From: an uncultured Oscillospiraceae bacterium
GTDB taxonomy: Bacteria > Bacillota > Clostridia > Oscillospirales > Acutalibacteraceae
Direction: 5' to 3'
Assembly (NCBI GenBank): GCA_948471205.1
Contig: CAOKRT010000005.1
Span: forward strand, 62,001-126,000
Length of the DNA stretch: 64,000 nt
Positions 48,386-57,525 of this stretch are shown here, in pieces. The position numbers and the translations under genes are program-made. Position 1 is the first letter of the stretch. Each line of letters starts with the position of its first letter. The notes under the pieces are model-generated. The model was not told where the DNA came from, searched no databases, and saw only the letters and a list, made by a program, of their open reading frames with translations.

Positions 48386-50194
48386 CAGCAGTACATCCCT
48401 GATACTGTAAGAATCTGTAAGGAGCATAACAAGCCTATCTATACCGATTCCCAAACCGCCAGTAGGAGGCATACCGTATTCAAGCGCAGTAACAAAATCG
48501 TTATCTATCATATTTGCTTCATCATCGCCTGCTTCACGTAGCTTCATCTGTGCTTCAAATCTTCCCATTTGGTCAATAGGATCATTCAGCTCAGAATATG
48601 CATTGCCGTATTCACCGCCGAGAATGAACAGTTCAAATCTTTCGGTAAGTGCAGGACAATCCGGTTTTCTTTTTGTAAGCGGACTTACCTCAACAGGATA
48701 ATCCATAATGAATGTCGGCTGAATAAGATTTTTTTCTGCATATTCTTCAAAGAAGGAATTAAGCACATCGCCCCATGTTGCTTTGCCCGGAGCAATTTCT
48801 ATACCCTTTTCCTTTGCGATTTCAACAGCTTTTTCATCATTGCTCATAAACTCGGAAAAATCCACACCGCTGTACTGTTTAACAGCATCTATCATGGTTA
48901 CTCTTGCAAACGGCGTTTCAAGATCTATTTCCGTACCGTTAAAGACAATATGAAGATTGCCGCCGCAAACCTCATTTGCAGCATTTCTGATTAAGTTTTC
49001 GGCAATATCCATCATTCCGTGATAATCCGTAAATGCCTGATAAAGTTCAATACATGTAAATTCAGGATTGTGCCTTACATCCATACCCTCATTTCTGAAG
49101 TTTCTGCCGATTTCATAAACTCTTTCCATACCGCCCACAATAAGCCTTTTCAGATAAAGCTCTGTGGCAATGCGAAGATACATATCCATATCAAGCGTAT
49201 TATGATGTGTAATAAACGGTCTGGCAGAGGCGCCGCCGGCAATGGTATTAAGAATGGGTGTTTCCACCTCAATAAAACCAAGATTATCAAGATATTTTCT
49301 AATGGAAGAAATGATTTTTGAACGCTTGATAAATGTGTCTTTAACATTTGGATTCATAATCATATCAAGATAGCGTTTTCTGTATCTTGTATCTGTATCC
49401 TGCAAACCGTGGAATTTTTCAGGCAGCGGAAGCAAAGATTTTGAAAGAAGCCTAATTTTCTTTGCATGAACAGAAATTTCACCTGTTTTGGTTTTAAAAA
49501 CAAAACCCTGAACCTCAACAATATCGCCGATATCCCACTTTTTGAATTCTTTATATTCATCCTCGCCTATATCGTTCATTCTGACATAAACTTGAATTCT
49601 GCCGTTTCTGTCCTGCAAATCTATAAAATTAGCTTTGCCCATATCACGCCATGTCATAATGCGACCGCACACAAAAACATCTTTTTCTTCAAGTGCATCA
49701 AAATTATCTTTAATTTCATTGCTTTCATGGGTTTGTGTTGCAACCGTGATTTCAAACGGGTCTTTTCCCTGTTGCTGAAGTGCTGTCAGCTTATCAATTC
49801 TTATTTGTTTCTGTTCATTTTCAGAAAGCACAACCTCTGCAACAGCCATAGGAGCTGCATTTGCATTATTTCCTATCAATTCAATATTTTTTAAAGCTTC
49901 CTCTTCCGTATCAGCGGTTCCAAAGCAAGCAATAGCGCCTGTTTGAAGGAAAAGCGTGTATTTCACCTTATCTCCGTCTGCTTCCACAAGGAATTTGGGA
50001 TTTGTTTTTTCTTCATCCTGTGCAATTGCATTCTGCACTTTCATTTTGCTGTTTTTCTTAACAGCTTTAACACCGCGTCTGCATTCATCCTCTTTTTCAA
50101 AAACAGGCGAAACAGCCGTTATCTTATCGTCAATTTTTAATTCAAATGTGAAAGTGCCGTCAACATTTTTGCTGATTTCAAACTTTCCTGCCAT
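48359..50194 (-). CDS. lysS: Lysyl-tRNA synthetase, class II, with N-terminal YegP/DUF1508-like fusion
   Basis: 611 residues, about 110 longer than usual. Residues 1-55 ([35 protein letters not shown]) match the DUF1508/YegP repeat; residues ~66-110 ([20 protein letters not shown]) look like a second, diverged repeat. The normal LysRS begins near residue 125: OB-fold anticodon-binding domain ([20 protein letters not shown]), then class II motifs [30 protein letters not shown] and [22 protein letters not shown] 6 bases before the first ATG supports the long form. The last codons come from the inserted element. Transcribed after greA (12-bp gap). Confidence 0.95.
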   Translation of the reverse strand: MAGKFEISKNVDGTFTFELKIDDKITAVSPVFEKEDECRRGVKAVKKNSKMKVQNAIAQDEEKTNPKFLVEADGDKVKYTLFLQTGAIACFGTADTEEEALKNIELIGNNANAAPMAVAEVVLSENEQKQIRIDKLTALQQQGKDPFEITVATQTHESNEIKDNFDALEEKDVFVCGRIMTWRDMGKANFIDLQDRNGRIQVYVRMNDIGEDEYKEFKKWDIGDIVEVQGFVFKTKTGEISVHAKKIRLLSKSLLPLPEKFHGLQDTDTRYRKRYLDMIMNPNVKDTFIKRSKIISSIRKYLDNLGFIEVETPILNTIAGGASARPFITHHNTLDMDMYLRIATELYLKRLIVGGMERVYEIGRNFRNEGMDVRHNPEFTCIELYQAFTDYHGMMDIAENLIRNAANEVCGGNLHIVFNGTEIDLETPFARVTMIDAVKQYSGVDFSEFMSNDEKAVEIAKEKGIEIAPGKATWGDVLNSFFEEYAEKNLIQPTFIMDYPVEVSPLTKRKPDCPALTERFELFILGGEYGNAYSELNDPIDQMGRFEAQMKLREAGDDEANMIDNDFVTALEYGMPPTGGLGIGIDRLVMLLTDSYSIRDVLLFPTMKPLN

Positions 50195-50206
50195 ATGCTT
50201 ACCTCT

Positions 50207-50674
50207 TTACTCTAATCCTAAAATTTCATATTCCAAATTTCCGATCGGTGCTTCAACAACAACAATATCGCCTACCTTTGCACCTATCAATGCCTTGCCC
50301 ACCGGACTTTCATCTGAAATTTTGCCCTCACCGGGATTGCTTTGTGCAAAGCCTACAATTTCAAATGTTGCCTCAAAATTATCCTTAATTCTCTTAACAA
50401 TTACCTTTGAACCCATTGATACAGAATCGCTTTCAGCCGTATCAATGATTTCCGAGTGATCAAGCTGATATTCAAGCTCCGTAATACGGGCTTCTATCTT
50501 TGCCTGTTCAGATTTAGCCTCATCATATTCACTGTTTTCCGAAAGGTCACCATAAGAACGGGCAACTTTAAGTTTTTCTGCTATATCAATACGGCCTTCG
50601 GTTTTAAGGGCTTCAAGCTCTTTTTCAAGTTCTGCCTTACCTGCCGCTGTCATTTTAAATACTTTTGCTGCCAT
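50207..50674 (-). CDS. greA: Transcription elongation factor GreA
   Basis: Restarts backtracked RNA polymerase by stimulating transcript cleavage. 155 residues: N-terminal antiparallel coiled coil with the acidic tip (KVARSYGDLSENSEYDEAKS) and C-terminal FKBP-like domain (NPGEGKISDESPVGKALIGA). AAAGGAG before the ATG. greA-lysS is a common Firmicutes pair. Confidence 0.98.
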   Translation of the reverse strand: MAAKVFKMTAAGKAELEKELEALKTEGRIDIAEKLKVARSYGDLSENSEYDEAKSEQAKIEARITELEYQLDHSEIIDTAESDSVSMGSKVIVKRIKDNFEATFEIVGFAQSNPGEGKISDESPVGKALIGAKVGDIVVVEAPIGNLEYEILGLE

Positions 50675-50709
50675 AACAATTTGCTCCTTTATTTATAATT
50701 AATCATCTA

Positions 50710-50738
50710 ATTATATATTATAATATATATTAAGTCAA
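50710..50738 (-). promoter_or_regulatory. greA-lysS promoter
   Basis: Minus strand TTGACT (50733-50738), 17-base very AT-rich spacer, TATAAT (50710-50715). Confidence 0.78.
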
Positions 50739-50746
50739 GTATTAAG

Positions 50747-50777
50747 AAAAAAGCGGAGCAGTAAAAAACCGCTCCGC
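50747..50777 (-). terminator. Terminator of the ACT-hom-lysC operon
   Basis: Perfect 7-bp GC-rich stem GCGGAGC (50753-50759) with 50771-50777, followed by six T on the minus strand. Confidence 0.88.
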
Positions 50778-50795
50778 AATAATTCAGTTTTTTAA

Positions 50796-52004
50796 TTATG
50801 CATTCGGAAGAAAAGCATTGTGAACGGCAGAAACTGCACGGTCTGCTTCTTCGGCATCAATAATAACAGAAATTTTGATTTCCGATGTTGAAATCATCTG
50901 TATATTGATATTCTGTGCATAAAGAGCCTCAAACATTTTAGAAGCTGTTCCCGGGTGAGATTCCATTCCGGCACCAACTATGGATACCTTGGCAACATCT
51001 GTTACGCAGGAAATTTTTGTACCTTCCGCAATAGACATTTCTTTAAGCAGTTCCACCGCAATCGGTCCGTTATCCTTTGAAACAGAGAAGGTTACATCTT
51101 TTGTGCCGTCTCTGCCGACAGACTGAAGAATAACATCAACATTGATGCTTTTCTGTGCAAGCTTTGAGAAAATTTTGAAAGCGATTCCGGGATTGTCATC
51201 CAAACCTACAACCGAAACAACTGCAACATCTTTATCCTTTGTAACACCTCTGATAAGCATTTTTTCCATTTTTACCTTCTCCTTTACTAATGTTCCCGGA
51301 ACGGGATTTAATGATGAAAGAACTTCAAGTTCAACTGAATATTTTTTTGCCATTTCTACCGAACGGTTATTAAGTACCTGCGCACCAAGCGTAGCAAGTT
51401 CAAGCATTTCGTCATAAGTGATTTCGTCAAGCTTAATTGCAGAATCAACCTTTCTCGGGTCTGCGGTATAAACACCTTCAACATCTGTAAAAATCTGGCA
51501 TTTATCAGCATGAAGAGATGCCGCAATAGCAACGGCCGAAGTATCTGAACCGCCTCTGCCGAGCGTGGTTAAATCATCATATCTGTTAATTCCCTGAAAA
51601 CCTGCAACAACAACGATATTATGCTTTGCAATTTCAGCCTGAAGTCTGTTTGTTTTTATATTTTTAATACGGGCAGCCCCATAAACAGAATTTGTGTTGA
51701 ACCCTGCCTGCCATCCAAGAAGCGAAATAACAGGAAAACCAAGTTTTTCGATAGCCATTGCAAGAACCGAAATCGAAATCTGCTCACCTGCTGCAAGAAG
51801 CTGATCCATTTCACGCTTTGCCGGATTTGAATTGATTTCCTGCGCCTTTGCGATTAAATCATCTGTTGTGTCACCCTGGGCAGAAACAACAACCACAACA
51901 TCGTTTCCTGCCTTATAAGTATCTGTTACAATACGGGCAACATTCATTACTCGGGCGGCGTCTGCAACAGAAGAACCGCCGAATTTCTGAACAATTAATG
52001 CCAT
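50796..52004 (-). CDS. lysC: Aspartate kinase
   Basis: Phosphorylates aspartate, the first step to lysine, threonine and methionine. 402 residues: LIVQKFGGSSVADAARV (ATP/aspartate site), VVVSAQGDTTDDLI, TLGRGGSDTSAVAIAASL and FTDVEGVYTADPRKV in the kinase part, then two ACT domains (VVSVVGLDDNPGIAFKIF; SIVGAGMESHPGTASKMFEA) for feedback control. This is the monofunctional lysine/threonine-sensitive type. Nineteen bp after hom. Confidence 0.97.
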   Translation of the reverse strand: MALIVQKFGGSSVADAARVMNVARIVTDTYKAGNDVVVVVSAQGDTTDDLIAKAQEINSNPAKREMDQLLAAGEQISISVLAMAIEKLGFPVISLLGWQAGFNTNSVYGAARIKNIKTNRLQAEIAKHNIVVVAGFQGINRYDDLTTLGRGGSDTSAVAIAASLHADKCQIFTDVEGVYTADPRKVDSAIKLDEITYDEMLELATLGAQVLNNRSVEMAKKYSVELEVLSSLNPVPGTLVKEKVKMEKMLIRGVTKDKDVAVVSVVGLDDNPGIAFKIFSKLAQKSINVDVILQSVGRDGTKDVTFSVSKDNGPIAVELLKEMSIAEGTKISCVTDVAKVSIVGAGMESHPGTASKMFEALYAQNINIQMISTSEIKISVIIDAEEADRAVSAVHNAFLPNA

Positions 52005-52022
52005 ATTAACATATTCCTCCTA

Positions 52023-53240
52023 TTAATAATTTGTTACTTTTATAATATTTAAAACTTTGATATTTTCAAGTTTTTCCATAAGTCTGTTTTCTGTCATTCT
52101 GTCCGTAATAAATGCAGTTTCATCAGACGGCTGTCCTTTTCTGGAAAGGAATTTTACATTATGGAAAAGGGTTTTAACCTGATTTTCACTCATTTTTGCA
52201 CGCACATAAAAAGGCATTTCAATTACGGATTTATAATCCACAACATAATCCTCTTCGCCTGCGCCCCAGCCAAAGATTTTCTTTCTTTCCACATGCTTTG
52301 CACAGTCAACCATATCGGCAACAACAGCAGAAGCTGTTGGCAGTTTTCCTGCGCCTCTGCCGTAAAAACAAACATCGCCCACAGCATCGCCGCGTACAAG
52401 AATAGCATTGAAAACATCTCTTACTGATGCAAGCTGGCTTCCGTTATAAACAACGGCGGGGCTTACAAATGCGGCAATTCTGTTTTCATCAATATAAATT
52501 ATCTGACCAAGAAGTTTTATTACACCGTTTGCAGATGCAATATAAGAAACATCTTCAAGCGAAATATTGGAAATACCTTCTGTTGAAACCTGATTCGGAT
52601 AAACATGCTTGCCAAAGGCAAGTGATGCAAGAATACAAACCTTTCTGCAGGCATCATGACCTTCCACATCCGCAGTCGGATCTTTTTCTGCATACCCGTT
52701 ATCCTGCGCAAGTTTCAAAGCTGTTTCAAAACTCATATCCTCTTCAATCATTTTGGTAAGAATAAAATTGGTGGTTCCGTTCAGTATACCGGCAACACCT
52801 TCAATATTGTTGCCTGCAAGGCACTGCGCCATTGGTCTGATAATCGGAATTCCGCCGCCTACACTGGCTTCAAACAAATAATTTGTTTGGCCCTCTTCTG
52901 CTGCTTTCAGAAGCTCCAGTCCCTTTTGCGCAACAAGCTCTTTGTTTGAAGTAACAACTGCTTTTCCCGCTTTCAGAAGTTTCATTGTAAAATCAAAGGC
53001 AGGATTTACACCGCCCATTGCCTCAGCAACAATTTTAACATCAGCGTCATTCAAAATATCGTTAAAATCCTTTGTGAATTTATCACTGTGTGGATCATTC
53101 GGAAAATCACGCAAATCAAGAATATATGCCAGCTCAAGCGGCTCTCCGCCTGTACGCTTTGCAATCACTTCGCTGTGTGATTCAATAACCTCAACAACGC
53201 CCGAGCCAACCGTTCCGTAGCCCATAACTGCTATTTTCAT
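52023..53240 (-). CDS. hom: Homoserine dehydrogenase
   Basis: Reduces aspartate semialdehyde to homoserine for threonine and methionine. 405 residues: NAD(P)-binding GYGTVGSGVVEVIE at the N-terminus, the catalytic domain with AGILNGTTNFILTKM, EKDPTADVEGHDACRKV (catalytic Lys/Asp region), and a short C-terminal ACT-like regulatory domain (KMSENQVKTLFHNVKFLSRK). Coupled to the ACT protein upstream (2-bp gap). Confidence 0.97.
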   Translation of the reverse strand: MKIAVMGYGTVGSGVVEVIESHSEVIAKRTGGEPLELAYILDLRDFPNDPHSDKFTKDFNDILNDADVKIVAEAMGGVNPAFDFTMKLLKAGKAVVTSNKELVAQKGLELLKAAEEGQTNYLFEASVGGGIPIIRPMAQCLAGNNIEGVAGILNGTTNFILTKMIEEDMSFETALKLAQDNGYAEKDPTADVEGHDACRKVCILASLAFGKHVYPNQVSTEGISNISLEDVSYIASANGVIKLLGQIIYIDENRIAAFVSPAVVYNGSQLASVRDVFNAILVRGDAVGDVCFYGRGAGKLPTASAVVADMVDCAKHVERKKIFGWGAGEEDYVVDYKSVIEMPFYVRAKMSENQVKTLFHNVKFLSRKGQPSDETAFITDRMTENRLMEKLENIKVLNIIKVTNY

Positions 53241-53242
53241 AT

Positions 53243-53677
53243 TTAACCTCCTATATTAACGGATTTAACACCGTTTACAGCTTTCAGTTTTTCAATAAGT
53301 TCTTCAACAGATACTGTCATTTCAGCAACTCTCATGGTTAATGAAACTTTTGCAACACCGTTTTGCGGTACCTCCTGATTAATGGAAAGAACATTGGCAC
53401 CCACAAGAAACAATTCGTTGGTTACAGCAAAAAGCACACCTTTTGTATCCAGCAGTGTCAGCATCAGCGTTTCTATTTCTTCTGCATTTTCGGGATTGTA
53501 TTCAAAAACACGGTCTTTATATTTATAATATGCAGACCGGGAAATTCCCGCCATTTTGGCTGCTTCTGTTGCACTGGAGGCATCGCCCGATGCAAGAAAT
53601 TCTTTTGCTGCAAGCACTTTGCCGTAAACCTGCGGCAATATATCGGCGCTTACAAGAACAAAATTCAGTTTTCCCAA
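53243..53677 (-). CDS. ACT-domain regulator-like protein (UPF0735/PheB type), TTG start
   Basis: About 144 residues. The open frame extends to 53737, but that start would lie upstream of the transcription start predicted from the promoter at 53728-53756. The TTG at 53677 sits 6 bases after GGTGG and gives LGKLNFVLVSADILPQVY, the family N-terminus. It has a helix-turn-helix-like segment (ATEAAKMAGISRSAYYKYKD) and a C-terminal ACT domain (LFAVTNELFLVGANVLSINQ). First gene of ACT-hom-lysC, so it probably senses an aspartate-family amino acid, but ligand and target are unproven. Confidence 0.88.
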   Translation of the reverse strand: MGKLNFVLVSADILPQVYGKVLAAKEFLASGDASSATEAAKMAGISRSAYYKYKDRVFEYNPENAEEIETLMLTLLDTKGVLFAVTNELFLVGANVLSINQEVPQNGVAKVSLTMRVAEMTVSVEELIEKLKAVNGVKSVNIGG

Positions 53678-53727
53678 AAGTGTCCACCACCCAAATACAG
53701 TGTTTCGTTCTGAAAAACATTTTAGAT

Positions 53728-53756
53728 ATAATACCACGCATTTATAAAATATGCAA
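53728..53756 (-). promoter_or_regulatory. ACT-hom-lysC promoter
   Basis: Minus strand TTGCAT (53751-53756), 17-base spacer, TATTAT (53728-53733). It fixes the transcription start near 53721 and so rules out the upstream in-frame start of the ACT gene. Confidence 0.75.
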
Positions 53757-53777
53757 TAGTAAATTTTATTTTTTTAC

Positions 53778-53806
53778 TTGAATATTAAAGTATGTTGATT
53801 TAAAAT
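53778..53806 (+). promoter_or_regulatory. Promoter of the YtvI/AI-2E family permease gene
   Basis: Plus strand TTGAAT (53778-53783), 17-base spacer, TAAAAT (53801-53806), followed by AAGGAGG before the ATG. Divergent from the ACT-hom-lysC promoter. Confidence 0.68.
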
Positions 53807-53835
53807 AATAACATAATAGATTTAAGGAGGATAAA

Positions 53836-54981
53836 ATGATACCTAAAGTTGAAAAAAGACGTTCATTTATTATTAATTTTATTTATCTTGCAATTATTTT
53901 CGGATTACTGTATGTTTTCTTTAAATATTTGTTTTGGGCTGCGGCGCCCTTTCTGCTGTCTTTTCTTTTTGCCGTAATACTGCAGAAACCGCTCAGAAAA
54001 CTTGACCGGCTGACAAAAAACAAATGCCATGCGCTTTGGTCCATACTGCTGGTTTTCCTTTCAATTACGGTTATTCTTCTGCCGCTGATTTTTCTTTTGG
54101 CACAATTTGTAACACAGATTGTCGGCTTTATTAACTATTTAATTGATTTGTTATCTGATTTTCCACAGTTCATGGCAACACTTCAAACGGAAATACTGAA
54201 ATTTCTCAGTTTCCTTCCCGAAGGCATTTACGATTCTGTTTCGGAAACAATTATCACTACCGTAAACGGACTTGTAAATGATTTTGATTTAAGCAAAATA
54301 GGAATTGATGTCAGCACCGTTACAAACACAATTACAAGCGGATTTTCAGGTGTTTATTCTGTTGTTAAAAATGTACCTTCTGCAATGATTGGTCTTGTAA
54401 TCGGAATTGTTGCATGGATATTCTTTACAAAAGACTACAATTATATCGTAAGGTTTATAAAAAAACAGCTTCCTTCATCAAAGAAGAATCTTCTTATAGA
54501 GGTTAAACAGGTATTTTCGAAAACAATCATGAAAATGGTAAGGGCATATGCGCTTATTATGTTTATAACATTCTGCGAACTTGTGCTCGGACTTTATGTA
54601 CTGAAATTTATCGGCGTGCTTGACAATAACTATATATTCATTATAGGATTGGCAATCGCCATATTTGATATACTTCCTGTTGCCGGCTCAGGCGGAATTC
54701 TGATTCCATGGGCTTTGGTGGCCCTGATATCGGGCAATGTGGGGCAGGCAATCGGAATTATAGCAATTTATATTATCATTTCTGCAATACGCCAGTATAT
54801 AGAACCGAAAATTGTAGGCGACAGTCTTGGCGTTAATCCGATTATTACACTTGCCGGATTATACTTCGGCTTAAAACTGTTTGGCTTTATGGGAATGTTT
54901 ATTGTGCCCATTTCAATTATGGTGCTGAAAGCATTTAACGATACCGGCAGAATTCATTTATGGAAAAGTATTGACGAATAA
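53836..54981 (+). CDS. AI-2E exporter superfamily / YtvI-like permease
   Basis: 381 residues, about seven to eight transmembrane helices. N-terminal pair (FIYLAIIFGLLYVFFKYLFW; APFLLSFLFAVIL), a loop region with amphipathic helices (residues 105-165), then a helix-rich half with PVAGSGGILIPWALVALISG and IRQYIEPKIVGDSLGVNPII, both hallmarks of the superfamily. Sporulation-linked YtvI of Bacilli belongs here. Substrate is unknown; family members have been linked to metabolite or cation export. Single gene with own promoter and terminator. Confidence 0.88.
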   Translation: MIPKVEKRRSFIINFIYLAIIFGLLYVFFKYLFWAAAPFLLSFLFAVILQKPLRKLDRLTKNKCHALWSILLVFLSITVILLPLIFLLAQFVTQIVGFINYLIDLLSDFPQFMATLQTEILKFLSFLPEGIYDSVSETIITTVNGLVNDFDLSKIGIDVSTVTNTITSGFSGVYSVVKNVPSAMIGLVIGIVAWIFFTKDYNYIVRFIKKQLPSSKKNLLIEVKQVFSKTIMKMVRAYALIMFITFCELVLGLYVLKFIGVLDNNYIFIIGLAIAIFDILPVAGSGGILIPWALVALISGNVGQAIGIIAIYIIISAIRQYIEPKIVGDSLGVNPIITLAGLYFGLKLFGFMGMFIVPISIMVLKAFNDTGRIHLWKSIDE

Positions 54982-54984
54982 AAC

Positions 54985-55016
54985 AAAAAGGTGCAGTGGT
55001 TACTGCACCTTTTTTA
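54985..55016 (+). terminator. Terminator of the permease gene
   Basis: 13-bp stem AAAAAGGTGCAGT (54985-54997) with its complement after a GGTT loop, followed by a T-run. Confidence 0.9.
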
Positions 55017-55059
55017 TTTCATTCTCATCCCAAAATTTCTGTCAATTCAGAAAAATATT

Positions 55060-55812
55060 TTATTTTTCATAAGACTGCAGAAATTCTTTTGTACGCTCCA
55101 TTTTCGGATTTAAGAAAACCTGTTCCGGTGTGCCTTCTTCAGCTATAACGCCGTCATCCATAAATATAACCTTATCCGAAACATCACGTGCAAAATTCAT
55201 TTCATGGGTAACAACAATCATTGTGCTGTCTTCATTTTTCAGAGATTTAATAACTTTTAGAACTTCACCTGTCAGCTCCGGGTCAAGCGCCGAGGTAGGC
55301 TCATCAAAACAAAGAATATCGGGATTAAGCATAAGCGCCCTTGCAATTGCAACACGCTGCTGCTGACCGCCGGATAGCTCACAGGGATAATTTTCTGCCT
55401 TATCGGCAAGCCCCACCTTTTCAATCATTTCAAATGCTCTTGTTTTCAGTTCGTCCTTTGTGCCCATTTTCATAAGCCCGGGAGCAAGCATAATATTCTG
55501 CAGAACATTGTATTGGGGAAACAGATTGAACGACTGAAAAACCAGCCCGAAATGAAGCCTTTTTTTTCGCAAATCCTTATCTTTGATTTTTTTATCTGTT
55601 ATTCCATTATAAATAACTTCCCCATTAACCGAAACCGTTCCTTCTTCGGCAAATTCAAGAAAATTAATACACCTTAAAAGTGTTGTTTTTCCGGAACCGG
55701 AGGAACCGATTACAGATAAAACCTCGCCCTTTTCCACACTGAAATCAATACCCTTTAAAACTTCTGTTCTGCCAAAGCTTTTCTTGATTCCTTTTACTTC
55801 CAATAATGCCAT
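55060..55812 (-). CDS. Polar amino acid ABC transporter, ATP-binding subunit
   Basis: 250 residues, GlnQ/HisP type. Walker [21 protein letters not shown]-loop [16 protein letters not shown], signature [15 protein letters not shown], Walker [15 protein letters not shown], switch [10 protein letters not shown]. It powers amino acid uptake with the permease (13-bp gap) and the binding protein. Confidence 0.96.
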   Translation of the reverse strand: MALLEVKGIKKSFGRTEVLKGIDFSVEKGEVLSVIGSSGSGKTTLLRCINFLEFAEEGTVSVNGEVIYNGITDKKIKDKDLRKKRLHFGLVFQSFNLFPQYNVLQNIMLAPGLMKMGTKDELKTRAFEMIEKVGLADKAENYPCELSGGQQQRVAIARALMLNPDILCFDEPTSALDPELTGEVLKVIKSLKNEDSTMIVVTHEMNFARDVSDKVIFMDDGVIAEEGTPEQVFLNPKMERTKEFLQSYEK

Positions 55813-55825
55813 ACCGATTTCCTCC

Positions 55826-56479
55826 TTACGCCTGAAAATAGCTCATTTTCTTTTCTGCAAATCTGAAAAGAAGCGTTAAGATTCCGCAGAAAATGAGATA
55901 GAACACGGCGGTATAGAACAAAGGCCAGATTAATCCGTTTGATTTAATAAAGCTTTGTCCCATAAAGATAATTTCATAAACGGCTATAATTCTTGCAAGC
56001 GATGTATCTTTTACAAGCGTAATGATTTCATTGCTCATAGGCGGCACGATTCTTTTAATAACCTGAAGAAGGATAACCTTAAAGAAAATCTGCGGTTTGG
56101 TCATGCCGAGAACAAGACCGGCTTCCTGCTGCCCCTTTGGTATGGATTCAATTCCACCCCTGTATATTTCTGAAAAGTAGCAGGAATAGTTAATAACAAA
56201 TGCCACAAGCACCGCATTGAAACGTTCCATTAAATTCCAGCCGAAAAGAAGCCCCGGTCCGTAATAAACAACAATAAGCTGAAGCATAAGAGGTGTGCCC
56301 CTTATAATCCAAATCAATATTTTTACAAGCCAGCTAAGCGGCTTGAACTTAGACATAGAACCGAAACTGAGCACAAGACCTAACGGCAGAGCAAACACAA
56401 GCGTAAGCCCAAAAATTTTAAAGGTTTCCCAAAAGCCCTTTAAAAGCTCAAGCGTAACGGTAATAAACATACTATCCAT
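55826..56479 (-). CDS. Polar amino acid ABC transporter, permease
   Basis: 217 residues, GlnP/HisM type with about five transmembrane helices. [19 protein letters not shown] and the EAA loop [20 protein letters not shown] are typical. A single permease gene suggests a homodimer. Separated from the binding-protein gene by a hairpin. Confidence 0.95.
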   Translation of the reverse strand: MDSMFITVTLELLKGFWETFKIFGLTLVFALPLGLVLSFGSMSKFKPLSWLVKILIWIIRGTPLMLQLIVVYYGPGLLFGWNLMERFNAVLVAFVINYSCYFSEIYRGGIESIPKGQQEAGLVLGMTKPQIFFKVILLQVIKRIVPPMSNEIITLVKDTSLARIIAVYEIIFMGQSFIKSNGLIWPLFYTAVFYLIFCGILTLLFRFAEKKMSYFQA

Positions 56480-56569
56480 ATTTTCACCTTACTATTTCCG
56501 CAACAATGTGAACCAGAAAAATGATTCAACTCACATCGTTTTGATAAATATTCCTTTAAACACACACAA

Positions 56570-56593
56570 GGCAGAAAGCGAAAACTTTCTGCC
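56570..56593 (-). terminator. Intra-operon hairpin between binding protein and permease genes
   Basis: 9-bp perfect stem GGCAGAAAG (56570-56578) with 56585-56593, 6-base loop. In the minus direction only a weak T/G run follows, so it likely causes partial termination or protects the upstream mRNA, giving an excess of the binding protein, as is usual in such operons. Confidence 0.65.
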
Positions 56594-56614
56594 TGTTTTT
56601 ATATTTTTAAATAA

Positions 56615-57409
56615 TTATGCAAGTGTAATATTATACTTGTCTGCAAGCTTCTGAAGTGTTCCGTCTGCCTTGCATTTGTCAAGAAATTCATTCATCTTTT
56701 CCGTAACATCCGAATCTTTTCTGAAGCTGATCCCGTACTGCTCATCAACAAGTGTAAGACCTGCCTTGAGATCTGCATAATCAGTGCCTTCGCCTGTCAT
56801 TGCAGCAGCCATTGTTGAATCGATTATGCAGGCGTCAACCGAACCTGATTTAACTTCAAGAAGTGCAGCAGCCTGATTTTCTAAAATATCTGCCTGAAAC
56901 TGATTTGCTTCAGCAGCATCCTTGCCTGCCGAACCGGTTTCAACAGCAAATTTTAAACCTTTAAGAGATTCGATTGTTTTATAATCATCAATTCTGTCTG
57001 CCTTCATAACAACAACCTGCTGGTTCATAGCATAAGGCTTTGAAACAGATGTGCCGTTTTTCAATTCATCTGTAATTGTCATACCGTTCCATGCACAGTC
57101 TACTGCTTTGGTTGCAATTTCAGTAATTTTACTATCCCAATCAATAACAGTAAATTCAATATCCACACCGAGTTCCTTAGCAAACAATCTGCCAAGATCG
57201 GCATCAAAACCAATCCATTCGCCGTTTTCATCCTTATAATCCATTGGTGCAAACTCTGTCATTCCAACAACAAGCTTGCCTTTTTCTTTTATGTAAGCAA
57301 GATCGCTTGTTTCATTTGCAGGCTTATCTGCGTTTGAGCAGGCAGCAAAACAGCCGAAAACAAATACGGCAGAAAGAATAACTGCAAGTACTTTCGTTAA
57401 TTTTTTCAT
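56615..57409 (-). CDS. Amino acid ABC transporter substrate-binding lipoprotein
   Basis: 264 residues from ATG 57409 (MKKLTKVLAVILSAVFVFG); eleven more codons upstream are in frame but lie before the ribosome site. Lipobox FGCFAAC gives a lipid-anchored protein. Family 3 solute-binding fold: KGKLVVGMTEFAPMDYKDEN, the WIGFDADLGRLFAKELGVD segment, FAVETGSAGKDAAEANQ and GISFRKDSDVTEKMNEFLDK. The ligand is likely a polar amino acid such as glutamine, but specificity cannot be read. Confidence 0.95.
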   Translation of the reverse strand: MKKLTKVLAVILSAVFVFGCFAACSNADKPANETSDLAYIKEKGKLVVGMTEFAPMDYKDENGEWIGFDADLGRLFAKELGVDIEFTVIDWDSKITEIATKAVDCAWNGMTITDELKNGTSVSKPYAMNQQVVVMKADRIDDYKTIESLKGLKFAVETGSAGKDAAEANQFQADILENQAAALLEVKSGSVDACIIDSTMAAAMTGEGTDYADLKAGLTLVDEQYGISFRKDSDVTEKMNEFLDKCKADGTLQKLADKYNITLA

Positions 57410-57440
57410 ATTTTTGTCCTCCGATAAATTTGATATTTGC

Positions 57441-57469
57441 ATTTTATCACATTAGCACACTAAAGTCAA
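57441..57469 (-). promoter_or_regulatory. Amino acid ABC transporter promoter
   Basis: Minus strand TTGACT (57464-57469), 17-base spacer, TAAAAT (57441-57446), ahead of the binding-protein gene. Confidence 0.75.
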
Positions 57470-57484
57470 CAGTTATTTTTCAGA

Positions 57485-57518
57485 TAAAAAACACCGCTGT
57501 GCGCACTACACAGCGGTG
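57485..57518 (-). terminator. Terminator of the iol operon
   Basis: Perfect 10-bp stem CACCGCTGTG (57492-57501) with 57509-57518, 7-base loop. A T-run follows on the minus strand, 8 bp after the iolE stop. Confidence 0.9.
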
Positions 57519-57525
57519 AACGAAT

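Noticed and set aside
53678..53737. N-terminal extension of the ACT-domain protein
   Set aside because: It starts upstream of the predicted transcription start of the operon and its residues do not match the family N-terminus.
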